Shown here: piece by piece, positions 25,790 to 32,386 of the stretch | Layout of the letters: each line of letters opens with the position of its first letter | Position numbering within the stretch: position 1 is the first letter of the stretch | NCBI RefSeq assembly: GCF_014385165.1 | Contig: NZ_JACRTF010000001.1 | Coordinates: forward strand, 1,550,001-1,614,000 | Direction of reading: 5' to 3' | Length of the DNA: 64,000 nucleotides | From: Jilunia laotingensis | Lineage (GTDB): Bacteria; Bacteroidota; Bacteroidia; Bacteroidales; Bacteroidaceae | The notes under the pieces: generated by a model | What the model was told of the DNA's origin: nothing | The model's input: only the letters and a program-made list of their open reading frames with translations | Database searches by the model: none | Translations under genes and position numbers: made by a program

Positions 25790-27958
25790 ATGAAAAGAAG
25801 CATTTATTTACTTTTTGTACTCCTTTTCCTGTCCCTTTCGGCAGGGGCGAAGGAGAAAGATGTGGCGGTGGTGCAAGCCCTGGTGCAGCGGCTCATTCCG
25901 TCTTATGCCGATAATTTCCAGTTCCGGAAGGTGAAAGCCATCGATGGCAAAGACCGTTTCCGTCTGGAGAGCGACCGCGGGAAGATAGTGATAAGCGGCA
26001 ACAATGCCAATTCGATGGCAATGGGGTTGAACCATTATCTGCGATACTACTGCCTGACCACCATCTCATGGTATGCCGACATTCCCGTTGAAATGCCCGA
26101 AGTGCTTCCGGCTGTCAAGGAAGCCATCGATGTGGAGGCGAAGGTGGACAAGCGTTTCTTCCTGAACTACTGTACGTATGGATACACGATGCCCTACTGG
26201 CAGTGGGCGGATTGGGAACGGTTCATCGACTGGATGGCGCTGAACGGTGTCAACATGCCTTTGGCCATTACCGGACAGGAAGCCGTGTGGTATAAAGTCT
26301 GGAAGAAGATGGGAATGACCGATGAAGAAATCCGTTCGTACTTTACCGGCCCCACTTACCTCCCCTGGCACCGAATGGCGAACATCGACGGTTGGAACGG
26401 CCCGTTGCCGATGCAATGGCTGGACAATCAGGTGGAGCTTCAAAAGAAGATTCTCGCCCGCGAACGCGAACTGAATATGAAGCCCGTCCTCCCGGCTTTT
26501 GCCGGACATGTGCCTGCCGGATTGAAACGGATTTATCCGGATGCGAACATCCAATATCTGGGCAAGTGGGCAGGCTTTGCCGATACCTACCGTTGTCACT
26601 TCCTGAACCCGGAAGAACCTTTGTTTGCTACCATCCAGAAGCGTTTCCTACAGGAGCAGACGCGGCTTTTCGGAACCGATCATATCTATGGGGTCGATCC
26701 ATTCAATGAAGTCGATCCGCCCAGTTGGGAGCCGGAGTACCTGAGTGAAATATCTTCCAACATGTACCGTACCCTGACAGCCGCTGATCCGAAAGCGGAA
26801 TGGATGCAGATGACCTGGATGTTCTACCACGACCGGAAGGATTGGACTGCCCCGCGCATCAAAGCCTTGCTGACGGGTGTGCCGAAAGATAAGATGTACC
26901 TTCTCGATTATCATTGCGAAAATGTGGAACTGTGGAAAACCACCGACCATTTCCACGGACAGCCTTACATTTGGTGTTATCTGGGTAACTTCGGTGGCAA
27001 CACCACCCTCACCGGGAATGTAAAGGAGAGTGGCAAGCGTCTGGAGAATGCTTTGCTCGATGGCGGCAGTAACCTTCACGGCATCGGTTCGACACTCGAA
27101 GGGCTGGACGTTATGCAGTTTCCTTATGAATACATCTTTGAGAAAGCCTGGAACCTGAACCGGGATGACGATGCATGGCTTCATGCCTTGGCCGACCGTC
27201 ATGCCGGAACCGTATCGCAACCCGTTCGTGAGGCCTGGGACATTCTTTTCAACGATGTCTACGTGCAAGTTCCCCGTACATTGGGCATATTGCCCGGCTA
27301 TCGTCCGGAAATGGACAAACCGAATAAACGCATCACGAACGATTACTCCGATACCGTTCTGTTGAAAGCCTGGGACAAGTTGCTTCAAGCTCCCGACTGC
27401 AATCGGGACGCACTTCGTCTGGATATCATTGCCGTAGGCCGCCAGTTATTGGGCAATTACTTCAAGACATTGAAAGAAGATTTCGACCGTATGTATGCCG
27501 CCAAAGATGTACCCGGACTGAAAGCCCGTGCCTCCGAGATGCGTGAAGTGCTGAGTGACCTGGACAAGCTTACCGCTTTCCATAGCCGTTGTTCGCTCGA
27601 TAAATGGATTGCCGATGCCCGCGCTTTAGGCGATACTCCGGATTTGAAAGATTATTATGAGAAGAATGCCCGGAACCTTATCACAACCTGGGGAGGAAGC
27701 CTGAACGATTATGCCAGTCGTGCATGGTCGGGACTTATCAAGGACTATTATTCCAAACGTTGGGATATGTATCTGGATGCCGTACTCCTGGCTACTGAAA
27801 GCAACTGCCCTTTCGACCAGAAAGAACTGGATGCCTCGGTCAAAGCCTTTGAAGATGCCTGGGTAGATTCCACCACCCCCGTTACCGTGCAATCGGAAGG
27901 GGATTTAATGACCTACGCCCGTTTCCTGTTGAAGAAGTACGAACGGCGCATCCATTGA
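25790..27958 (+). CDS. Alpha-N-acetylglucosaminidase, GH89 (second copy), exported
   Basis: This 722-residue GH89 enzyme has an ordinary signal peptide (LLFLSLSAGA, cut before KEKD) rather than a lipobox. The barrel motifs NYCTYGYTMPYWQWADWE, LNGVNMPLA and LPWHRMAN are seen. VDPFNEVDPPSWEP supplies acid/base candidate Glu307 and GIGSTLEGLD nucleophile candidate Glu437. The C-terminal helical domain includes NLITTWGGSLNDYASRAWSG. Overall it resembles the first GH89, but differences are spread along the whole length, so the duplication is old or the two were acquired separately. Codon use is strongly GC-rich at third positions. It is the last gene of the run, starting 9 bases after the HGSNAT-like gene. 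Confidence 0.95.
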   Translation: MKRSIYLLFVLLFLSLSAGAKEKDVAVVQALVQRLIPSYADNFQFRKVKAIDGKDRFRLESDRGKIVISGNNANSMAMGLNHYLRYYCLTTISWYADIPVEMPEVLPAVKEAIDVEAKVDKRFFLNYCTYGYTMPYWQWADWERFIDWMALNGVNMPLAITGQEAVWYKVWKKMGMTDEEIRSYFTGPTYLPWHRMANIDGWNGPLPMQWLDNQVELQKKILARERELNMKPVLPAFAGHVPAGLKRIYPDANIQYLGKWAGFADTYRCHFLNPEEPLFATIQKRFLQEQTRLFGTDHIYGVDPFNEVDPPSWEPEYLSEISSNMYRTLTAADPKAEWMQMTWMFYHDRKDWTAPRIKALLTGVPKDKMYLLDYHCENVELWKTTDHFHGQPYIWCYLGNFGGNTTLTGNVKESGKRLENALLDGGSNLHGIGSTLEGLDVMQFPYEYIFEKAWNLNRDDDAWLHALADRHAGTVSQPVREAWDILFNDVYVQVPRTLGILPGYRPEMDKPNKRITNDYSDTVLLKAWDKLLQAPDCNRDALRLDIIAVGRQLLGNYFKTLKEDFDRMYAAKDVPGLKARASEMREVLSDLDKLTAFHSRCSLDKWIADARALGDTPDLKDYYEKNARNLITTWGGSLNDYASRAWSGLIKDYYSKRWDMYLDAVLLATESNCPFDQKELDASVKAFEDAWVDSTTPVTVQSEGDLMTYARFLLKKYERRIH

Positions 27959-28079
27959 AGTCGTAAACAGGCTTTATGAACGGTTGGAAAACATACCTTT
28001 TCCAATAAGTGAAATATGTATGGTCAAACCATTGGATAGTAGCTTCTTATATTCATATAGTCCTATATTAATATAAAAA

Positions 28080-28171
28080 ACATCCGGATGTTTTAGTATA
28101 GAACATCCGGATGTTGTGGTATAAAACATGGGGGTGTTTTTTGCAAGAACATCCCCATGTTTTTACTATTT
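28080..28171. repeat. Four 23-bp tandem repeats with palindromic 12-bp cores
   Basis: Unit starts at 28080, 28103, 28126 and 28149 are exactly 23 bp apart. Cores are ACATCCGGATGT, ACATCCGGATGT, ACATGGGGGTGT and ACATCCCCATGT. The first two are perfect palindromes; the third and fourth are complementary to each other with one mismatch. The 11-bp linkers are AT-rich and less conserved. It is too short and too degenerate for CRISPR. Confidence 0.85.
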
Positions 28172-28315
28172 AAAGCCGAGTATTAAATTGTTGGATCAGT
28201 ATCTTTCTGTTTTAGTATAAGAGGATTTCTTTCGTTGATAAAGGAATACCCATATATTGGTTTGGAATGAAGGTGAAGAAATAGAAGGTATTATTATTTA
28301 ATATAAACTATTTCT

Positions 28316-28372
28316 ATCCGGCAAAACTCTTTCGAACATAAGAAACTATTTCCATTATGCCGGATTCTTTTT
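28316..28372 (+). terminator. Possible terminator upstream of the mini-RHS toxin promoter
   Basis: ATCCGGCA (28316-28323) pairs with TGCCGGAT (28358-28365), with a 34-base interior that can partly fold, and is followed by TCTTTTT. It lies far from the GH89 stop, so it may shield the toxin cassette from readthrough. Confidence 0.45.
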
Positions 28373-28485
28373 AAACTAAACTTTACTTTTCTCCGTGCCT
28401 AATCTCGATTTATTTCAAAAAAAGAATGATTGAAACACAATGATTGAGTAAAATGATTGGGATATGCAAGTAAACTAATTGTTAT

Positions 28486-28516
28486 TTTGATAGTTTAAAT
28501 ATAATTATTATATTTG
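28486..28516 (+). promoter_or_regulatory. Bacteroidetes promoter of mini-RHS toxin 1
   Basis: TTTG at 28486-28489 and TATATTTG at 28509-28516 are separated by exactly 19 bases, matching the Bacteroides -33 TTTG / -7 TAnnTTTG consensus. Transcription would start about 25-28 bases before ATG 28550. The region is copied nearly unchanged before the second toxin. Confidence 0.85.
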
Positions 28517-28549
28517 GCGAATATAACCTGTCATAAATTCCTGTCAGTT

Positions 28550-29503
28550 ATGAAGAAGATTATCTTTGCTTTCATCCTGTTATGCGGATTTGCCTTTGCT
28601 AATGCTCAAACCGCAAAAAATCCTTTTGAAAAATACGGTTTTAAGAAAGTTCGTGCCTATTCTTTCTCCAAAGGAGAATTTGAAGAATTTCATGATAATA
28701 AAGAAATCGTTGAAATCGGTTCAGTGTTATACAATACCAAAACAAAAAAGGTAGTTGGATATGTCAAAGCGACCGATAAGGATGTGCCCGCTGCAACTCC
28801 TGCCATGTCGATTGATCCGTTATGTGAGAAATATCCCTGGATTTCCCCTTATGCGTATTGCATGAATAATCCGATACGTTTTATCGATCCGGACGGTTTG
28901 GACGTTTATCGTTTTGACGATAAGACAGGAACTTTTCATTTAATGGAAACAAATGATGATGCAACAGACAAAGTAATGGGATATCATCAAAATAAAGCAG
29001 GGGATTGGGTACAAAATAAAGGTTTTTTCCAGATAAAAACCCGTATGGATGGTATTGAGAAGGGTATTTTGAATGATGGGATAAATTTTAAAACGGATAA
29101 TAATTTAATAGAGATAGGGGGAGAGGGTCAGCCTACTTTAGAGGGAGTACAGAGCTTTGTCGTTGATTTGTCTGAAATGGTTGGTAAGGAAATAGGCGGT
29201 TATGATATAGCAAACAAAGGAAGTGACAGTCCGAGTTATGTTCATATAGGCAAATACAAAAATAATAAATATAATGAATCAGTTAAAAGTTATTATCCTT
29301 ATAGGGATTATTCTTCTAAATTGGATATGAATTCCGTATATGAACATACGGACTGGCATACTCATCCTTCTCGAGCATCCGATTCGGATAGATCACAAGA
29401 TTCCGAACGGGATAAAAAGATGAAGTTAAAAACACAAAGGGATCATCCACATGTGAAGAAATTTATAATCTTGACAAAAGGTTTTTCTCCGATATCTTAC
29501 TAA
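28550..29503 (+). CDS. Mini-RHS exported toxin 1: signal peptide, short domain, isolated RHS core, JAB-like tip
   Basis: ATG 28550 is chosen over the upstream TTG at 28514 because it starts a signal peptide (MKKIIFAFILLCGFAFANAQ) and the promoter overlaps 28514. The 317-residue protein has an unrecognised domain at 22-78 (KYGFKKVRAYSFSKG... to GYVKATDK). Then comes an RHS-repeat-associated core at 86-117 (MSIDPLCEKYPWISPYAYC, then RFIDPDG) without any preceding YD repeats, and a C-terminal tip. The tip contains HTDWHTHPSRASDSDRSQ (H270-x-H272-P), like the metal site of JAB/MPN metalloproteases and the predicted JAB-like toxin families of polymorphic toxins, and ends KFIILTKGFSPISY. A toxin role is inferred from the core and from the lipoprotein gene 1 base downstream. 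Residues 1 to about 181 are nearly identical to the second copy. Confidence 0.75.
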   Translation: MKKIIFAFILLCGFAFANAQTAKNPFEKYGFKKVRAYSFSKGEFEEFHDNKEIVEIGSVLYNTKTKKVVGYVKATDKDVPAATPAMSIDPLCEKYPWISPYAYCMNNPIRFIDPDGLDVYRFDDKTGTFHLMETNDDATDKVMGYHQNKAGDWVQNKGFFQIKTRMDGIEKGILNDGINFKTDNNLIEIGGEGQPTLEGVQSFVVDLSEMVGKEIGGYDIANKGSDSPSYVHIGKYKNNKYNESVKSYYPYRDYSSKLDMNSVYEHTDWHTHPSRASDSDRSQDSERDKKMKLKTQRDHPHVKKFIILTKGFSPISY

Positions 29504-29504
29504 T

Positions 29505-30083
29505 ATGAAGTTATTTAGTTATAAATTATTTATAGGATTAATAATCCTTTCCTTTTGTTGTTCTGCAATAAAAGATAGTGATAATAATGCTAATTTGCGA
29601 AATGAAGCAATTATTATCGCCATTGAAGATTTTTTAGATAATTGTAGTTTGCAAAAGACTGACAACGCTTTCGAGGCTAATGTTTATATTGAAAATGATG
29701 ACATATTAGTTTTAGGTATTTCCGGGACATATGGATTTAAAATTTATCCAAGTTCTAAAGATACAATAGGTGCTGAAACCCGAATATTTCCGTCTCATTA
29801 TATAGAAAGAAACAATAAGCTAATATATTATTGGGTAGATTCAATTAATGTATTGACAGAAGAGATAGTCAAAGTACTTGCAAAATACAACCAAATAGAT
29901 TCCTCTTATGTAAATTATGAAAATGCTTATCCTGATTATCTTTTAGATGAAAGTATAAAAGGAGCGCATTATTATTTTTGTAAAAACGATTTGTCTATTT
30001 ACAAAAGAGTTGTTACAAGAGTTGGTATAGGGTGGTATGATCCTCCTAAACTGAATTGCTACAAGAAAAAAAAGAAAAGGTAA
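29505..30083 (+). CDS. Putative immunity lipoprotein 1 for the mini-RHS toxin
   Basis: This 192-residue protein starts one base after the toxin stop. The N-terminus MKLFSYKLFIGLIILSFCCS is a lipoprotein signal with a Cys-Cys lipobox, so it is probably anchored in the periplasm. That is a sensible place for immunity to an exported toxin. I do not recognise a named family. Features: an early helix (NEAIIIAIEDFLDN), a beta-rich middle (DDILVLGISGTYGFKIYP), a strongly conserved FPSHYIERNNKLIYYWVD, and a basic C-terminus (DPPKLNC then KKKKKR). It is closely similar to the next gene and more distantly to 31806-32384, which follows the second toxin. The immunity role is inferred from position and pairing. 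Confidence 0.65.
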   Translation: MKLFSYKLFIGLIILSFCCSAIKDSDNNANLRNEAIIIAIEDFLDNCSLQKTDNAFEANVYIENDDILVLGISGTYGFKIYPSSKDTIGAETRIFPSHYIERNNKLIYYWVDSINVLTEEIVKVLAKYNQIDSSYVNYENAYPDYLLDESIKGAHYYFCKNDLSIYKRVVTRVGIGWYDPPKLNCYKKKKKR

Positions 30084-30123
30084 TGAATATGATAAAATGA
30101 ACCCTATCTCAAAAACTATTGAT

Positions 30124-30699
30124 ATGAAGTTATTCAGTTATAATATGTTTATAGGATTAATAATCCTTTTCTTTTGTTGTTCGGCCATGAAAGGTGGAGA
30201 TGGTGATCACCTGCGAAATGAAGCGATTATAATCGCCATTAATGATTTTTTGGATAACTGTAGTTTGCAGAAGACTGATAGCGTCTTCAGCGTATATATT
30301 GATATTGATAATGAAGATATATTGGGTTTAAGTATTTCGGGGGAGTATGGCAATAAAATTTATCCAACCTCCAAAGATACGATAGGTGCTGAAACTCGAA
30401 TATTTCCATCTCATTATATAGAAAGAAACAATAAGCTAATATATTATTGGGTTGATTCAATTAATGTGTTAACGGAAGAAATTATAAGAGTACTTGCAAA
30501 ATACAACCAAATAGATTCTTCTTTTGTAAGTTATGAAAAAGCCTATCCTGATTATCTTTTAGATGAAAGTATAAAAGGAGCGGATTACTATTTTTGCAAA
30601 AATGATTTATCCATCTACAAAAGAGTAGTTACAAGAATTGCTATGGGATGGTATGATCCTCCTAAGCTGAATTGCAATAAGAAAAGAAAGAAAAACTGA
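30124..30699 (+). CDS. Putative immunity lipoprotein 2 (paralogue of the preceding gene)
   Basis: ATG 30124 is chosen over 30097 because it matches the start of the neighbouring paralogue and begins a lipoprotein signal (LFIGL-type, ending FFCCS). The 191-residue protein is close to immunity protein 1 along the whole length: NEAIIIAINDFLDNCSLQKT, SHYIERNNKLIYYWVDSINV and WYDPPKLNC are shared. The greatest differences are in residues 25-35 and 55-70, where contacts with a variable toxin could lie. It has no toxin gene directly before it, so it is an orphan or second-line immunity gene. A 24-codon stub of the 32387 gene follows it. Confidence 0.65.
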   Translation: MKLFSYNMFIGLIILFFCCSAMKGGDGDHLRNEAIIIAINDFLDNCSLQKTDSVFSVYIDIDNEDILGLSISGEYGNKIYPTSKDTIGAETRIFPSHYIERNNKLIYYWVDSINVLTEEIIRVLAKYNQIDSSFVSYEKAYPDYLLDESIKGADYYFCKNDLSIYKRVVTRIAMGWYDPPKLNCNKKRKKN

Positions 30700-30701
30700 A
30701 T

Positions 30702-30773
30702 ATGATAAGACAGACTTTGCTATTAGTGATTGTTGTTTTTATACACTTCCATGCAAATGCACAAATAAACTAA
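30702..30773 (+). pseudogene. Truncated copy of the 5' end of the 32387-33439 gene (duplication scar)
   Basis: The frame ATG at 30702 to TAA at 30771-30773 encodes a signal peptide (MIRQTLLLVIVVFIHFHANA) that matches the start of the transglutaminase-like protein at 32387 with one substitution, then ends after QIN. Its position after an immunity gene is the same as that of the intact gene. The sequence then continues straight into the promoter region of the second mini-RHS toxin. It is best read as the junction of a tandem duplication. Confidence 0.85.
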
Positions 30774-30780
30774 TTATAAT

Positions 30781-30811
30781 TTTGATAATTTAAATATAAT
30801 TATTATATTTG
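30781..30811 (+). promoter_or_regulatory. Bacteroidetes promoter of mini-RHS toxin 2
   Basis: TTTG (30781-30784), a 19-base spacer and TATATTTG (30804-30811) copy the promoter before toxin 1, with a few substitutions only in the spacer and upstream bases. The second toxin-immunity pair can therefore be expressed independently. Confidence 0.85.
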
Positions 30812-30844
30812 GCGAATATAACCTGTCATAAATTCCCGTCAGTT

Positions 30845-31804
30845 ATGAAGAAGATTATCTTTGCTTTCATCCTGTTATGCGGATCTGCCTTTGCTAATGC
30901 TCAAACCGCAAAAAATCCTTTTGAAAAATACGGTTTTAAGAAAGTTCGTGCCTACTCTTTCTCCAAGGGAGAATTTGAAGAATTTCATGATAATAAAGAA
31001 ATCGTTGAAATCGGTTCAGTGTTATACAATACCAAAACAAAAAAGGTAGTTGGATATGTCAAAGCGACCGATAAGGATGTGTCCGCTGCAACTCCTGCCA
31101 TGTCGATTGATCCGTTATGTGAGAAATATCTTTGGATTTTCCCTTATGCGTATTGCATGAATAATCCGATACGTTTTATCGATCCGGACGGTCTGGATAT
31201 TTATCGTTTTGACGATAAGACAGGAACTTTTCATTTAATGGAAACAAATGATGATGCAACAGACAAAGTAATGGGATATCATCAAAATAAAGCAGGGGAT
31301 TGGGTACAAAATAAAGGTTTATTCCAGATAAAAGCCCGTATGGATAATATTGAGAAAGGTATTTTGAATGATGGGATAAATTTTAAAACAGTTGATAATG
31401 CTATATCCGTAGGAGGAGAAGGGCAAGCAACAGTAGAAGGAGTGCAAAATTTTGTTATAGAACTGTCAGAAATGGTAGGAAAAGAAATTTCTGGATATGA
31501 ATATTCAAATAAAAGTGAAAGTGTACCAAGTAAAGTCTATATAAGTAAATATCAAAATAATAGTGATCAAATGACTCAAACATCGTTTAATCTAAATATA
31601 GCTGGAGTTAAGTCAATTAATGAAATTAATATTCATACGGATTTCCATAAACATTTATCAAAATTTCCGGTAAGTGATAGGACACAACCTTCAGGTTTAA
31701 CAGGTAGTGGAGGGGGCGATATTGAGCATAAAGAGAGTCAAAAGGTAAATGGAATAAAGAAATTTATTATATTGACAAAAGGATTCTCTCCAATACCCTA
31801 TTAA
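30845..31804 (+). CDS. Mini-RHS exported toxin 2 (tandem duplicate with diverged tip)
   Basis: The 319-residue protein starts at ATG 30845 (same start as copy 1) with the same signal peptide, the same 22-78 domain and the same RHS core (SIDPLCEKYLWIFPYAYC, IDPDGLD). The two copies are nearly identical at DNA level up to about 31388, then diverge abruptly. The tip keeps scattered identity (GVQ-FV-ELSEMVGKEI-GY, then HTDFHKHLSKFPVSDRTQ, ending KKFIILTKGFSPIPY). His268-x-His270 is retained, but the Pro after the HxH is Leu. This is the pattern expected for a toxin whose tip varies while its delivery part is conserved. The cognate immunity gene would be 31806-32384, 1 base downstream. Confidence 0.75.
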   Translation: MKKIIFAFILLCGSAFANAQTAKNPFEKYGFKKVRAYSFSKGEFEEFHDNKEIVEIGSVLYNTKTKKVVGYVKATDKDVSAATPAMSIDPLCEKYLWIFPYAYCMNNPIRFIDPDGLDIYRFDDKTGTFHLMETNDDATDKVMGYHQNKAGDWVQNKGLFQIKARMDNIEKGILNDGINFKTVDNAISVGGEGQATVEGVQNFVIELSEMVGKEISGYEYSNKSESVPSKVYISKYQNNSDQMTQTSFNLNIAGVKSINEINIHTDFHKHLSKFPVSDRTQPSGLTGSGGGDIEHKESQKVNGIKKFIILTKGFSPIPY

Positions 31805-31805
31805 A

Positions 31806-32384
31806 ATGAAAAAGTCAAAATTTATTTTTTTATTACTGTTTTGTTTTGTTTTTGAAAATTGTGCAACTTCAAAATGGAAAAAAGAATTGGTTTCGGAGGG
31901 GAATACTGTTAATGCTATAAACAACGCTATTACTGATTTTTTAAATACATCAAAACTAAGTAAAAAAGATACGGTATTTAGTTTAAAAGTTACCGATGCT
32001 GGTAACGGGATTTTGGTAATTGGCATAATTGGAGCAGTTAATAAGATATATCCGACTGATAAAAATAAAGTGGGAGCTTTTGATGAGTTTTTTCCTACTA
32101 GATATATCATAAGGGATGAAAAATTATTTTATTGGAATGATACAACTCAGGTTATAACTCAAGAAATGATTTCCACTCTGGAAAGATTTGATCAGATTGA
32201 TTTTAACTGGAGTAAAGAATATATTTTACCACCTTTGATAATTGACGATGGAAAAGAAGGTATGGTTTATTATTTTTGTGAAAATGACTTGCGAAACTAT
32301 AAAAAAAATGGGTCAGGGACTATAAGGCAACATTATGATCCCCCTAAGCTGAATTGCAAGAAGAAAAGTAAGAAAAAAAACTGA
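31806..32384 (+). CDS. Putative immunity lipoprotein 3, paired with mini-RHS toxin 2
   Basis: The 192-residue protein starts one base after toxin 2 ends. It has a lipoprotein-like N-terminus (FIFLLLFCFVFENC, Cys about 19) and is a diverged relative of immunity proteins 1 and 2. The shared frame is N-AI-DFL, GIIGAVNKIYPTDK, FFPTRYIIRDEKLFYWNDTT, VYYFCENDL--YKK and HYDPPKLNC. Its divergence matches that of the toxin 2 tip, which supports specific toxin-immunity pairing. The basic C-terminal run of Lys is present. The stop TGA lies 2 bases before the ATG of the transglutaminase-like gene. Confidence 0.65.
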   Translation: MKKSKFIFLLLFCFVFENCATSKWKKELVSEGNTVNAINNAITDFLNTSKLSKKDTVFSLKVTDAGNGILVIGIIGAVNKIYPTDKNKVGAFDEFFPTRYIIRDEKLFYWNDTTQVITQEMISTLERFDQIDFNWSKEYILPPLIIDDGKEGMVYYFCENDLRNYKKNGSGTIRQHYDPPKLNCKKKSKKKN

Positions 32385-32386
32385 AT

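Larger units (their letters stand above)
27959..28549. other. Intergenic region with hairpins, a 23-bp tandem repeat and a promoter
   Basis: No gene is seen in these 591 bases. In order: a weak hairpin (TTGGAAAA 27984-27991 / TTTTCCAA 27998-28005); the 23-bp palindromic tandem repeat at 28080-28171; a second inverted repeat ATCCGGCA 28316-28323 / TGCCGGAT 28358-28365 followed by TCTTTTT, a likely terminator; and the toxin promoter at 28486-28516. Confidence 0.6.

Noticed and set aside
28080..28171. Possible CRISPR array
   Set aside because: Repeats are contiguous 23-bp units with 11-bp variable linkers, no spacers of 25-40 bp and no cas genes in the window.
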